From positions 5,756 through 43,603 of the forward strand of contig CADAOB010000014.1 in assembly GCA_902789445.1 (NCBI GenBank): 37,848 bases of DNA. Direction: 5' to 3'. The position numbers and the translations under genes are program-made. Origin of the DNA: an uncultured Bacteroidia bacterium. GTDB lineage: Bacteria > Bacteroidota > Bacteroidia > Bacteroidales > UBA932. This document shows positions 1-8,750 of this stretch, piece after piece (within the stretch, counting starts at the first letter, position 1; each line of letters starts with the position of its first letter). Below the pieces are notes generated by a model. It did no database searches. It was not told where the DNA came from and saw only the letters and a list, made by a program, of their open reading frames with translations.

Positions 1-15
1 GCGCCACTTGGCGCG

Positions 16-44
16 AAAAAAAGAGACGCTCCGAAGAACGTCTC
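16..44 (-). terminator. Rho-independent terminator of the nqr operon
   Basis: Read on the minus strand, about 24 bases after the nqrF stop, GAGACGTTC pairs with GAGCGTCTC (9 bp, one G-U) around a TTCG tetraloop closed by C-G, followed by seven T. This is a textbook intrinsic terminator. A second small palindrome (GCGCCA-CT-TGGCGC, 1-14) lies beyond it at the window edge. Confidence 0.9.
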
Positions 45-67
45 CTTTCGTATTGTACCGGCGGGGG

Positions 68-1339
68 TTAACCACCGAAGTTGTCGTAGAGGATGCTTTC
101 GGGCGCGACACCGAGGGAATCGAGGAGCGCGTTGACGGAAGCGACCATCATCGGCGGACCGCACATGAAGTACTTGATGTCCTCCGGCGCTTCGTGGTTC
201 TTGAGATAGGTCTCGTTCATCACGTTGTGGACGAAACCGGCGGTGTATTTCACGCCGGCGGCATCGGCGGCCGGGTCGGGACGGTCGAGGGCCAGGTGGA
301 AATGGAAGTTCGGGAATTCATTCTCGATCTCCGCGAAATCCTCGAGGTAGAAGGCCTCGACGAGGGCGCGGGCACCGTAGAAGAAGTGAACTTCCCGCTT
401 GGTCTTGAGCGTCTTGAACAGGTGCATGATGTGGCTGCGGAGCGGAGCCATGCCGGCGCCGCCGCCCACGAAGATGTACTCCTGGCTGTCCGGATCGTCC
501 TTCGGGAGCAGGAACTCGCCGTAAGGACCGCTGATCCACACCTTGTCGCCCGGCTTGCGGGAGAACACGTAGGTGGAAGCGATGCCCGGAGGCACGGGCA
601 GCATCTTGAACACGCCCTTCGGCTGGCTGCGGTCGAACGGCGGCGTGGCGATACGCACGTTGAGTTTGATGACGTTCTTCTCGGCCGGATACGAAGCCAT
701 CGAGTAGGCACGGATGGTCGGAACGGTGTTCTTGTACTTGATGCCGAAGAAACCGTATTTCTCCCAGTCGGCCCGGTAGATGGGATCCACATCCATGTCG
801 GCGAAATCCACGTCATAGGCCGGGATGTCGATCTGGATGTATTCACCGCTCTTGAACTCAATATCCTCGCCTTCCGGCAGTTTGACGGTGAATTCCTTGA
901 TGAAGGTAGCCACGTTCTTGTTGGAGATGACCTCGCACTCGAGCTTCTTGACGCTGAGCGCGGAGTCGGGCACCTGGATCTTGAGGTTGTCCTTGACTTT
1001 CACCTGGCAGCCGAGACGCCAGTTGTCGGCGATCTGCTTGCGGGTGAAGAAGCCCGTCTCAGTGGGGAGGATCGATCCGCCGCCCTCGAGCACCTGGCAC
1101 TTGCACTGACCGCAGTTGCCCTTGCCGCCGCAGGCGGACGGCAGGAAGATCTTCTGCTCGGCCAGCGTGTTGAGCAGCGAGCCGCCCTGCGGCACGTCGA
1201 GCACTTTCTTGCCGCCGTTGATATCGATCTTGACGGTTCCCGAAGGGGTGAGTTTGATCTTGATGAACAGGAGCAGGGCCACGAGAATGAGCGTGACCAC
1301 GACAATCACGAGGATTGCTGCAAGAATCGTATTTGTCAT
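68..1339 (-). CDS. nqrF: Na+-translocating NADH:quinone reductase subunit F
   Basis: NqrF is the NADH-oxidising entry subunit of the sodium-pumping NADH:quinone reductase in the inner membrane. The 423-aa product starts with one membrane helix (about residues 5-27), then a plant-type [2Fe-2S] domain with Cys70, Cys76, Cys79 and Cys111, then a ferredoxin-reductase module with a flavin-binding region (RAYSMASYP) and an NAD-binding GGGAGMAPLRS motif, ending in an aromatic residue two from the C-terminus as in FNR proteins. Length is normal for the family (about 405-425). It is the last gene of the nqrABCDEF operon, 17 bases after nqrE, and is followed by a strong terminator. The product and start are secure. 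Confidence 0.97.
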   Translation of the reverse strand: MTNTILAAILVIVVVTLILVALLLFIKIKLTPSGTVKIDINGGKKVLDVPQGGSLLNTLAEQKIFLPSACGGKGNCGQCKCQVLEGGGSILPTETGFFTRKQIADNWRLGCQVKVKDNLKIQVPDSALSVKKLECEVISNKNVATFIKEFTVKLPEGEDIEFKSGEYIQIDIPAYDVDFADMDVDPIYRADWEKYGFFGIKYKNTVPTIRAYSMASYPAEKNVIKLNVRIATPPFDRSQPKGVFKMLPVPPGIASTYVFSRKPGDKVWISGPYGEFLLPKDDPDSQEYIFVGGGAGMAPLRSHIMHLFKTLKTKREVHFFYGARALVEAFYLEDFAEIENEFPNFHFHLALDRPDPAADAAGVKYTAGFVHNVMNETYLKNHEAPEDIKYFMCGPPMMVASVNALLDSLGVAPESILYDNFGG

Positions 1340-1356
1340 AGCTTATTCCTCCCTCC

Positions 1357-1971
1357 TTACAGTGAAATACCCATGAACGTCATGAAGGCCATACCCATCA
1401 GGCCCACCACCATGAAGGTGATGCCCAGGCCCTTGAGCGGAGCCGGTACCTTCGAGTAGGCCATCTTCTCGCGGATGGCGGCCAGGGCCACGATGGCCAG
1501 CCACCAGCCGATGCCCGAACCGAGCGCGTAGGAGGCAGCCTCGCCCACATTGAGGAACTCGCGCTGCTGCATGAAGAGCGAGCCGCCCAGGATGGCGCAG
1601 TTGACGGCGATCAGCGGCAGGAAGATACCCAGTGACGAATACAGGGCCGGCAGGAATTTCTCCACCACCATCTCGACGATCTGCACGAAGGCGGCGATCA
1701 CCGCGATGAAGAGGATGAAGCTCAGGAAACTCAGGTCCACGTCCGCGAACTTCGGTCCCAGCCAGGAAAGCGCGCCGGGCTGCAGGACATATTTGTCGAG
1801 CAGGTAGTTGAGCGGAAGCGTGAAAAGGAGCACGAAGATAACAGCAACACCCAAACCATTTGCTGTCTTGACATTTTTGGATACCGCCAGGTATGAGCAC
1901 ATACCCAGGAAGTATGCAAAAATCATATTGTCAACGAAAATTGACTTTACGAACAAGCTGATGTATTCCAT
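1357..1971 (-). CDS. nqrE: Na+-translocating NADH:quinone reductase subunit E
   Basis: NqrE is a six-helix inner-membrane subunit that, with NqrD, forms an inverted pair of homologous half-channels; the pair binds an iron cofactor in characterised enzymes. The 204-aa product begins [15 protein letters not shown] and contains [15 protein letters not shown], the helix carrying the conserved Cys, and a second Cys-bearing helix (VNCAILGG) in the other half. The protein is hydrophobic throughout, with length matching the family (about 200). It lies between nqrD and nqrF in the usual order with 17-19 base gaps. Confidence 0.97.
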   Translation of the reverse strand: MEYISLFVKSIFVDNMIFAYFLGMCSYLAVSKNVKTANGLGVAVIFVLLFTLPLNYLLDKYVLQPGALSWLGPKFADVDLSFLSFILFIAVIAAFVQIVEMVVEKFLPALYSSLGIFLPLIAVNCAILGGSLFMQQREFLNVGEAASYALGSGIGWWLAIVALAAIREKMAYSKVPAPLKGLGITFMVVGLMGMAFMTFMGISL

Positions 1972-1990
1972 ATCTGATTTGAGTTAAGTG

Positions 1991-2596
1991 TTATTTCTCC
2001 TGCAGGTCCTTCTGGATGGAGCGCTGGACCCAGACAATGCAGCCCAGGATGATCAGCGCCATCGGCGGAAGGATCACGAGGTTGTTGGGGACATAGCTGG
2101 CGGGCAGCACGCGCAAGCCGAAGAGGGTGCCGCTGCCGAGCAGTTCACGGAAGAAGGCCACGATGATCAGGATCATGCCGTAGCCGGCGCCGTTGGCCAG
2201 GCCGTCGAGCAGCGAGGGGATGGGTTTGTTGCCCAGGGCGAACGCCTCGATGCGGCCCATCACGATACAGTTGGTGATGATCAGGCCGATGTACACCGAA
2301 AGCTGCTTGTCGATGGCGTAGGCGTAAGCCTTGAGCACCTGGTCGACGAGGATCACCATCAGGGCGACCACCACCAGCTGCACGATGATGCGCACGCGGT
2401 TCGGAATCGAGTTGCGGAGCAGCGAGACCACGAAACTGGAGAGGCCCGTGACGATGATAACCGAAAGGGCCATCACGAAAGCACCCTTGAGCTGGACCGT
2501 GACGGCCAGCGAGGAGCAGATGCCGAGCACGAGGACCGTGATCGGGTTACCCTTGAAAATCGGGTTCAACAAGGTTTTCTTGAGATCTTCATTCAT
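1991..2596 (-). CDS. nqrD: Na+-translocating NADH:quinone reductase subunit D
   Basis: NqrD is the membrane partner of NqrE and shares its fold. The 201-aa product has six hydrophobic helices, with the expected conserved Cys segments VLGICSSLAVT and IITNCIVMGR in opposite halves. N-terminal MNEDLKKTLLNPIFKGNP is typical of the subunit. The start lies three bases after the nqrC stop, implying translational coupling. No anomalies seen. Confidence 0.97.
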   Translation of the reverse strand: MNEDLKKTLLNPIFKGNPITVLVLGICSSLAVTVQLKGAFVMALSVIIVTGLSSFVVSLLRNSIPNRVRIIVQLVVVALMVILVDQVLKAYAYAIDKQLSVYIGLIITNCIVMGRIEAFALGNKPIPSLLDGLANGAGYGMILIIVAFFRELLGSGTLFGLRVLPASYVPNNLVILPPMALIILGCIVWVQRSIQKDLQEK

Positions 2597-2599
2597 GGC

Positions 2600-3478
2600 T
2601 TAACCCTCCTGATGATTATGTTCGTGATCGTGGTGATGGTGCGCGTGGTCGTGACCATGGTCGTGATCGTGGTCATGGCCTTCGCAGCAGCCGTCTTCGC
2701 AGCAGCCGTCTTCGCAGCAGTCGTCACCAGTGGCGGCAGCGGCCTTCTTCTGGAGGAAAGGCATATAAGCCTTGGCCCAGGTATCGATGGCGGCATCCAG
2801 GCCGTTGCAGGTCATCGTGGCGCCCGTGATGGCGTCGATGGCACTGAGGTTGTCGGCGGGCGCACCACCCTTGACGATGTCGAACGGATTGTCGGGGTTG
2901 TCGAAATTGAGCTTCTTCCCCTTGAACTGTTCGCGGAACGAGGGCTCGTCCTTGATCTTGGCGCCAAGGCCCGGCGTCTCGCTGTCGTGGTCGAAATAGG
3001 CGCCAAGGATTTCCGTGCAGTCGGCATTGAAGGCCAGATAGCCCCAGATCGGGCCCCAGAGGCCTGCGCCGTAGCAGGGGATCACATTGATGTCCTGTCC
3101 GTCTTTTTCGAACACATAGACCGGAAGCGAAGGGTTTCCGTTCTGGATATTCTTGTTCTCAAGCTTCAGGTTGTCCTGGAGTTCGATGCCGGAGACCTCG
3201 GTCTCGAGTTCGCCGGTCTTGTTGCCTTCGGCGTCGATCAGGAAGGCGGTCTTGATGTTCTGGCTGTACATGGCCAGAACCTTGTCGTTGCCAAGTTTGG
3301 CAAGGTCTTCCTTGCTCGAGAAGCCCGCGGCCGTAAGCATCTGGCTGATGGTCTCCGCTTTGATGTTAGCCTGCTGCTTGGGCTTGAGCGCCATCGCCGC
3401 GATGGACAGGATGGCGGCCGCTACGACGACGATGAGCGTCGTGTAGACAATCGTATATACGTTGCTGTTGGTATTCAT
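2600..3478 (-). CDS. nqrC: Na+-translocating NADH:quinone reductase subunit C with Cys/His-rich C-terminal tail
   Basis: NqrC anchors a periplasmic FMN domain by one N-terminal helix (about residues 9-30). The covalent FMN site is visible as TGAT, residues 218-221, within AIDAITGATMT. The core ends near residue 248, where most homologues known to me stop. Here about 40 residues follow: three CC pairs (Cys254/255, 259/260, 264/265) spaced by EDG, then 13 histidines between residues 268 and 289 alternating mainly with Asp. The topology of characterised NqrC places this tail in the periplasm, so it should bind transition metals there; that role is inference. It overlaps no neighbour: nqrB ends two bases upstream and nqrD starts three bases downstream. 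The gene assignment is secure; the function of the tail is unknown. Confidence 0.95.
   Translation of the reverse strand: MNTNSNVYTIVYTTLIVVVAAAILSIAAMALKPKQQANIKAETISQMLTAAGFSSKEDLAKLGNDKVLAMYSQNIKTAFLIDAEGNKTGELETEVSGIELQDNLKLENKNIQNGNPSLPVYVFEKDGQDINVIPCYGAGLWGPIWGYLAFNADCTEILGAYFDHDSETPGLGAKIKDEPSFREQFKGKKLNFDNPDNPFDIVKGGAPADNLSAIDAITGATMTCNGLDAAIDTWAKAYMPFLQKKAAAATGDDCCEDGCCEDGCCEGHDHDHDHGHDHAHHHHDHEHNHQEG
2681..2725. repeat. Three tandem 15-bp repeats encoding the CC-EDG units of NqrC
   Basis: The unit TTCGCAGCAGCCGTC occurs at 2681-2695 and 2696-2710, and as a one-base variant at 2711-2725. It is in frame on the minus strand and encodes the repeated Cys-Cys-Glu-Asp-Gly block in the NqrC tail. 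Slipped-strand expansion could change the number of Cys pairs without breaking frame. Confidence 0.9.
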
Positions 3479-3480
3479 GG

Positions 3481-4659
3481 CTAGACGGTTTTAGCCCGCT
3501 TCAGGCGGCGGTTGACATTGGCGCTGACCACATAGTGGTCGATCAGCGGTGCAAAGGTGTTCATCAGCAGGATGGCCAGCATCATACCCTCCGGATAGCC
3601 CGGGTTGAAGAGACGGACCGTGATGCAGAGCGCACCGATCAGGAAACCGTAGATCCACTTGCCGGTCTCGGTCTGGGCCGAGGTGACCGGGTCGGTGGCC
3701 ATGAAGACGGTACCGAAGGCGAAGCCGCCCATCAGGAGCTGTTCCCAGCAAGGGATGTCGGTTACGCCGAACGAAGTGCCGAGCCAGCCCACGAAGAGGG
3801 CGCCCAGCACGGAGGAGCACATGATCTTCCAGCTGGCCACGCCGGTGCAAAGCAGGATGCACGCACCGATGAGGATGGCGATGACGCTCGTCTCACCGAC
3901 CGCACCGGGGATGTCGCCCAGGAAAAGGTTCCAGGCGCTGGTGCCAGCGGCGGACAGGCCGTCGAGGGAGGCGTGCGAAAGCGGGGTGGCACCCGAGAGG
4001 GCATCCACGACCTGGCCGCCCTTCCAGGGCGTTCCGCCGGCGAGGGCCTTGCTCAGGCCGCCGACCCAGATCGAGTCGCCAGACATCTTGCTCGGGTAGG
4101 AGAAGAACAGGAAGGCACGCGCCAGCAGCGCGGGATTCCAGATATTCATGCCGGTTCCGCCGAAGACTTCCTTGCCGATGATCACGGCAAAGGCGACGGC
4201 AATGGTCAGCATCCACCAGGGAACGTCGACCGGCACGATGAGCGGAATGATGAAACCGCTCACCAGATAGCCTTCGCTCACTTCGTGGCCTTTCATCTGG
4301 GCGGAAGCGAATTCGATGCCCAGGCCGACGATGTAGGAAATCAGGTAGAGCGGGATGATCTTCACGAAACCGTACCAGACCATCTGCCAGAAGCCCCAGC
4401 CCAGGCCGAAGACCTTGCTGTGCTGGAAACCGAGGTTCCAGATACCGAAGAGCAGGGCCGGCACCAGGGCGATCACCACGATGATCAGCAGGCGTTTCAG
4501 ATCGACGCAGTCCTTCACGTGCGTGCCGCCCCGGCGGGGCGTCGTACGCTTGGGAACGAAGAAGAAGGTCTCGAACGCATCGAACGAGGAATGGAGCCAA
4601 CTCAGTTTTCCGCCTTCGGAAAAGGTCGGCCGCACTTTATCGAAAAAATTCTTTGCCAT
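3481..4659 (-). CDS. nqrB: Na+-translocating NADH:quinone reductase subunit B
   Basis: NqrB is the largest membrane subunit; in characterised enzymes it carries a covalent FMN and riboflavin and forms the sodium path. The 392-aa product has a soluble N-terminal segment and about ten membrane helices. The FMN attachment motif SGAT lies at residues 222-225 (T225). The conserved EVFGGTGMNIWNPAL segment (about 164-178) is typical of the RnfD/NqrB family. It lies between nqrA and nqrC with gaps of 13 and 2 bases. Length agrees with the family (about 385-415). Confidence 0.97.
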   Translation of the reverse strand: MAKNFFDKVRPTFSEGGKLSWLHSSFDAFETFFFVPKRTTPRRGGTHVKDCVDLKRLLIIVVIALVPALLFGIWNLGFQHSKVFGLGWGFWQMVWYGFVKIIPLYLISYIVGLGIEFASAQMKGHEVSEGYLVSGFIIPLIVPVDVPWWMLTIAVAFAVIIGKEVFGGTGMNIWNPALLARAFLFFSYPSKMSGDSIWVGGLSKALAGGTPWKGGQVVDALSGATPLSHASLDGLSAAGTSAWNLFLGDIPGAVGETSVIAILIGACILLCTGVASWKIMCSSVLGALFVGWLGTSFGVTDIPCWEQLLMGGFAFGTVFMATDPVTSAQTETGKWIYGFLIGALCITVRLFNPGYPEGMMLAILLMNTFAPLIDHYVVSANVNRRLKRAKTV

Positions 4660-4672
4660 TGCGGGTTCCTCC

Positions 4673-6019
4673 TTACATTTCTTTCATCATCAGTTCAATG
4701 CCTTCGCGGACGATCTTCTGGATCTCGACCTTCGAAGGGCAGACATATTCGCAGAGCGCGACATCTTCCTCGATGACCTCGTAGATGCCGAGCTGCTCCA
4801 TCTTGTCGAGGTCGCCGGCGAGGCAGGCCTTGAAGAGGTAGAGCGGGTAGATGTCCATCGGGAGCACCTTGTTGTAAACATCGTTCATCAGGAACGGGCG
4901 TTCACCGCCGTTCTCGTTGGTGTCCATCTCATATTTCTTGCGGCGCAGGAAGGCCGGATAGGCATGCGAAACGGAGAATTTCTTGCTGCGCAGCGGATTG
5001 ATCCAGCCGAACATCTCGTAGTAGTTGCCTTCCTTGAGCACGCTCACCTGGTCGTGATAGAATCCCAGGAAGCCGTCGGGACCGACAGCCTCACCCGAAA
5101 GGACGTCACCGCTAATGATGCGCACTTCGTCCTCCCCGAAGAAAGCGGCCAGGTCTTTCATGCAGACGCCGGCGGGAACTTCCGCATAGGAAGGATTCTT
5201 GGCGGCAGGGCCCGCGACCGCAATCGTGCGGTGGGCGTCATACACGCCTTTGAGGAAGAAGCGTCCGATGACGGCCACGAGCGGGAGGCTGACCGTCCAC
5301 ACCACTTCCCCTTTGTTGATGGGGCTGATGTGGTTGATCTGGACGCCCACGTTGCCGGCCGGATGCGGCCCTTCGAACTGATGGAATATCACGCCGCTGA
5401 GCTTGTGGAACTCGCTGCCGGCGTAGTTCTTCGACGAAAGGGAGAGGTGGACGCCGCCTTTGGTCAAACGGCCGAGGGCGTCGATGCCTGCCTGCACGGC
5501 GGCAAGATCCTCTTTCAGGGTGAAATCCCAGTCGGCGCCGAGGGGCGCCGTATTCATCGCCGAAATGAAGATGGCCTTGGGTTCGGCCGCGGGATCGGCC
5601 ACGGTACCGAACGGGCGCTGCTTGAGGCAGGGCCAGAGGCCGGCCTGGAGCAGGAGGTCTGTCATCCCTTTCTTGTCGAGCGAGGCAGCCTTGGGCACGT
5701 CAAACTTGACAGCGTCATTCTTTCCGTCGGCTTTCACGCGCACTTCGAGAAGCTTGCGCTTGTCACCGCGGACGACCGCGTCAACCGTACCGCTGACCGG
5801 CGAGCAGAACACCATCTCGGGGCACTTCTTGTCGGCGAAAAGCGGCGTTCCCGCCTTGACGGCGTCACCCTCCTTGACCAGGAGGCGGGGCACCATGCCG
5901 CGGAAATCAGTCGGTTTGACAGCCACCAGACCCGGAGCAACCCGACGGGTCACCTCGCAAAGGGCCGCTCCCGCAATGGGAAGATCCAGGCCCTTTTTCA
6001 ATCTGATCTGATCTGACAT
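4673..6019 (-). CDS. nqrA: Na+-translocating NADH:quinone reductase subunit A
   Basis: NqrA is the cytoplasmic-side subunit of the Na+-NQR complex and has an Rnf-C-like fold. The start at 6019 gives MSDQIRLKKGLDLPIAGAA, matching the conserved NqrA N-terminus, in preference to an upstream in-frame ATG at 6064 that would add 15 unrelated residues and overlap the promoter. The resulting 448 aa match the usual length. The conserved PALVAVKP-like region reads VAPGLVAVKPTDF here. It is the first gene of the operon; a TAnnTTTG box ends about 43 bases upstream of the start. Confidence 0.97.
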   Translation of the reverse strand: MSDQIRLKKGLDLPIAGAALCEVTRRVAPGLVAVKPTDFRGMVPRLLVKEGDAVKAGTPLFADKKCPEMVFCSPVSGTVDAVVRGDKRKLLEVRVKADGKNDAVKFDVPKAASLDKKGMTDLLLQAGLWPCLKQRPFGTVADPAAEPKAIFISAMNTAPLGADWDFTLKEDLAAVQAGIDALGRLTKGGVHLSLSSKNYAGSEFHKLSGVIFHQFEGPHPAGNVGVQINHISPINKGEVVWTVSLPLVAVIGRFFLKGVYDAHRTIAVAGPAAKNPSYAEVPAGVCMKDLAAFFGEDEVRIISGDVLSGEAVGPDGFLGFYHDQVSVLKEGNYYEMFGWINPLRSKKFSVSHAYPAFLRRKKYEMDTNENGGERPFLMNDVYNKVLPMDIYPLYLFKACLAGDLDKMEQLGIYEVIEEDVALCEYVCPSKVEIQKIVREGIELMMKEM

Positions 6020-6061
6020 TGAAATTATTGTGTTAATAGTAAATGTTTTACAAAAGTGGGG

Positions 6062-6069
6062 CAAAGATA
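6062..6069 (-). promoter_or_regulatory. -7 element of the nqr operon promoter
   Basis: TATCTTTG on the minus strand matches the Bacteroidetes -7 consensus TAnnTTTG exactly. The predicted transcription start is near 6058, giving a 5' UTR of about 40 bases before nqrA. No clear -33 TTTG lies about 19 bases upstream, but the region there is A/T-rich. Confidence 0.7.
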
Positions 6070-6095
6070 CCTATAAAAAGTCACTAAAAAAAGTA

Positions 6096-6103
6096 TAATT
6101 TTG
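6096..6103 (+). promoter_or_regulatory. -7 element upstream of the UvrD/PcrA helicase gene
   Basis: TAATTTTG matches TAnnTTTG. Its last base is only 7 bases before the ATG at 6111, so the predicted transcript would start about 4 bases before the start codon. It is divergent from the nqr -7 box 26 bases away. Confidence 0.6.
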
Positions 6104-6110
6104 CAGCATT

Positions 6111-8663
6111 ATGAACAATTCGCAAACAGACCTGTTCGAAGGGTTGAACAGCGCGCAGAAAGCCGCTGTCCAGTGTACGGAAGGCCCCTCGCTGATCATC
6201 GCGGGAGCCGGTTCCGGAAAGACAAGGGTGCTGACCTGCCGGGTCGCACATATTTTGGAGGGAGACTGCAGGCCTGGTGAGGTGATGGCCCTGACATTCA
6301 CCAAGAAGGCGGCAGGAGAAATGAAGGAGCGCGTGGCACGGCTCGTCGGCGAGCGGAAGGCGCGGTGGATCCAGATGGGCACCTTTCATTCGATCTTTAT
6401 CCGTTTCCTGCGGGAATATGCCGACCGGCTCGGCTATCCCGAACACTTCACCATCTACGACCAGACCGACTCCCGGAGCGTCATCAAACAATGCATCAAG
6501 GAGCTGGAACTGGATGACAAGAACTACAAGCCCGCGGTGGTGCAGAGCGCCATCTCGCGGGCCAAGAACGATCTGCTGACCGTTAACGGCTACCGGGCCG
6601 ACGTCGAGTCGATGGAGCGCGACCAGGCCGCCCGGCGCCCCCGCCTGGCCGACGTCTATGCGCTCTACCAGCAGAAATGCCTGGCGGCCGGCGCCATGGA
6701 TTTCGACGACATCCTCCTGCAGATGAACATCCTGCTCAAACGCTTCCCCGATGCCTGCCAATCCATCGCGGGCCGTTTCCGCTACATCCTCGTGGACGAG
6801 TACCAGGACACCAACCGGGCCCAGTATCTCATCCTGCGCCGCCTGGCCGAGCCGCATCACAACCTCTGCGTGGTGGGCGACGACTCCCAGAGCATCTACG
6901 GCTTCCGCGGCGCCCGGATCGAAAACATCCTGCGTTTCAAGCAGGACTATCCCGAGGCGAAGGAATTCCGTCTGGAGCAGAATTACCGCTCCACGCAGAC
7001 CATCGTCGAGGCCGCCAACAGCCTGATCGCGCACAACGAAAGGCGCCTGCAGAAGAAATGCTTCTCGCAGGCGGGCAAAGGCGAGCCGATCGGCGTGATC
7101 AAGGCCTACACCGAAAGCGAGGAGGCCCACCTGATCGCATCCGCCATCGTCGAGCGCATCTACAGCACGAAAGCCTCGTACGACAGCTTCGCCATCCTCT
7201 ATCGGACCAACGCCCAGTCGCGCGCCTTCGAGGAAGCGCTGCGCAAACGGAATCTCCCCTACCGTATCTACGGCGGACATTCCTTCTACGAGCGGGCCGA
7301 GATCAAGGACATGCTCGCCTACTTCAAGCTGGCCGTCAATCCGCAGGACAACGAGTCCTTCCGCCGGGTGATCAACGTGCCGGCCCGCGGCATCGGCGAT
7401 ACCACCATCGAGCGCCTGTCCGCCGCAGCTTCGACTGCCGGCTGTCCGCTCTACAACGCACCGCTGCTGGAAAACGAAAAGCTCTATGCCGTAGGCTTGA
7501 AAGACACCGCCATCAAGAAGCTGCGGGATTTCGTCGCGATGATGGAACCGCTGGCCGAAATGACGGAGACGAGCGACTGCTACGAACTGGCCGCCCGGAT
7601 CGGCGACGCCACCGGCTACCTGCTCTCGCTCAAGAACGACAACTCCCCGGAAGGCCTCGGCCGCTTCGAAAACGTGGAGGAACTGTTCAACAGCATCAAG
7701 GAGTACAGCGAAGAAGAGGCCGAGATGCGCCAGGTGCTCGCCGAAGACGGCGAGGAAGCGGTCGATACGACCGTCACCCTGGGCGATTACCTCGAGAACA
7801 TCTACCTGCTGAGCGAGGCGGAAAAAGACGACACCCAGGATCCCGACCGCGACCAGACCAACAAGATCGTCCTGATGACGGTCCACGCGGCCAAAGGCCT
7901 GGAGTTCCCCTATGTCTTTATCGCCGGCATGGAGGAGAACCTCTTCCCCTCGGAAAGCATGAACGACACGCCCGACAAGATCGAGGAAGAGCGGCGGCTC
8001 TTCTACGTAGCCCTCACCCGGGCGGAAAAAGCCGTCACCGTATCGTATTCCCAGAACCGGCGGAAATGGGGCAGCGAAGAATCGAACCGGCCTTCGCGCT
8101 TCCTCAGGGAAATCGACCGGCAATACTACGCCATCGAACCCGACAGCGACGAGAACCGCTACGACCCGTTCCCGCAGACCCGCTTCGGCCGCTCGGATTT
8201 CGAGACCTTCCGCCGGCCGTCGGCCGGACGCGGAACCTCGTCCGCCGGCTGGCAGTCTGCGTCTTCCGGCTGGCAGTCTGGGGCCTCCGGACGGCAGTCG
8301 CCGTCTTCCGGACGGGGATACGCCGGTGGAAGCTATTCCGGCGGGAATCCGGCCGGAGGCCGCCCCGCCGCTGGCCGACCGACGTCAGGTTCGGCGGCTG
8401 CCAGCCGCCCCACTGCCGGCAGTCCAGCGACGGGAAGCCGCCCCACCTCTCGCCCGGCGGCTGCGCATACGCCCAGCCCGGGCTTCGCTCCCTCCCCCGT
8501 CGCCGACCTGCAGGTCGGCCAGCGCGTCGAGCACGACCGCTTCGGTTACGGGACCATCCTCTCGATGGAAGGCGACGGTCTCAACCGGAAAGCCGTCGTC
8601 AGCTTCGAAAACAGTGGAGAAAAGACACTTCTGCTAAAATTTGCTAAACTTCGCATCGTTTAA
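6111..8663 (+). CDS. UvrD/PcrA-family ATP-dependent 3'-5' DNA helicase
   Basis: This is a superfamily 1A helicase used in nucleotide excision repair, recombination control and replication restart. The 850-aa product has the Q-motif start LNSAQKAAV, Walker A AGAGSGKT (residues 31-38), motif Ia ALTFTKKAA, Walker B VDEYQDTN (about 226-233), motif III GDDSQSIYGFRGA, motif IV QNYRST, motif V TVHAAKGLEFPYVFIAG (about 590) and motif VI VALTRAEK. After residue about 700 comes a low-complexity Ser/Gly/Ala/Arg/Pro linker with repeated GWQS-like units, then a Tudor-like C-terminal domain (VGQRVEHDRFGYG to the end), as in PcrA/UvrD. PcrA and UvrD cannot be separated with certainty from sequence alone. 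It stands alone, divergent from nqr. Confidence 0.95.
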   Translation: MNNSQTDLFEGLNSAQKAAVQCTEGPSLIIAGAGSGKTRVLTCRVAHILEGDCRPGEVMALTFTKKAAGEMKERVARLVGERKARWIQMGTFHSIFIRFLREYADRLGYPEHFTIYDQTDSRSVIKQCIKELELDDKNYKPAVVQSAISRAKNDLLTVNGYRADVESMERDQAARRPRLADVYALYQQKCLAAGAMDFDDILLQMNILLKRFPDACQSIAGRFRYILVDEYQDTNRAQYLILRRLAEPHHNLCVVGDDSQSIYGFRGARIENILRFKQDYPEAKEFRLEQNYRSTQTIVEAANSLIAHNERRLQKKCFSQAGKGEPIGVIKAYTESEEAHLIASAIVERIYSTKASYDSFAILYRTNAQSRAFEEALRKRNLPYRIYGGHSFYERAEIKDMLAYFKLAVNPQDNESFRRVINVPARGIGDTTIERLSAAASTAGCPLYNAPLLENEKLYAVGLKDTAIKKLRDFVAMMEPLAEMTETSDCYELAARIGDATGYLLSLKNDNSPEGLGRFENVEELFNSIKEYSEEEAEMRQVLAEDGEEAVDTTVTLGDYLENIYLLSEAEKDDTQDPDRDQTNKIVLMTVHAAKGLEFPYVFIAGMEENLFPSESMNDTPDKIEEERRLFYVALTRAEKAVTVSYSQNRRKWGSEESNRPSRFLREIDRQYYAIEPDSDENRYDPFPQTRFGRSDFETFRRPSAGRGTSSAGWQSASSGWQSGASGRQSPSSGRGYAGGSYSGGNPAGGRPAAGRPTSGSAAASRPTAGSPATGSRPTSRPAAAHTPSPGFAPSPVADLQVGQRVEHDRFGYGTILSMEGDGLNRKAVVSFENSGEKTLLLKFAKLRIV

Positions 8664-8699
8664 CCGATGCCAGGCGATCGACTTGGCATAGGTTTTGCA

Positions 8700-8747
8700 A
8701 TGAAAACAACCGAAGTTTTTCATAGTTTAAGTTTAAGTTTAGGTTAG
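8700..8747 (+). CDS. Possible 15-codon leader peptide
   Basis: An ATG follows a weak promoter-like sequence (TAGGTTTTG at 8689-8697, one base off the TAnnTTTG spacing). It opens a 15-codon frame (MKTTEVFHSLSLSLG) with three Ser-Leu repeats, ending TAG three bases before a hairpin at 8751. The arrangement resembles an attenuator leader, but no biosynthetic gene follows. It may equally be chance. Confidence 0.25.
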   Translation: MKTTEVFHSLSLSLG

Positions 8748-8750
8748 TAG

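Noticed and set aside
2681-2725. CRISPR-like short repeats
   Set aside because: The units are adjacent without spacers and encode in-frame Cys pairs of NqrC.
1988-3484. 498-codon plus-strand open frame over nqrD and nqrC
   Set aside because: It is antisense to two clear NQR subunits; its Val/Met-rich stretch is only the complement of the His tail.
6084-8123. 679-codon minus-strand open frame over the helicase
   Set aside because: Antisense shadow of a gene with all UvrD motifs; begins inside the gene and shows no family.
8667-8689. Terminator of the helicase gene
   Set aside because: Only a 6-bp ATGCCA/TGGCAT stem with an 11-base loop and four T after a gap; too weak to call.
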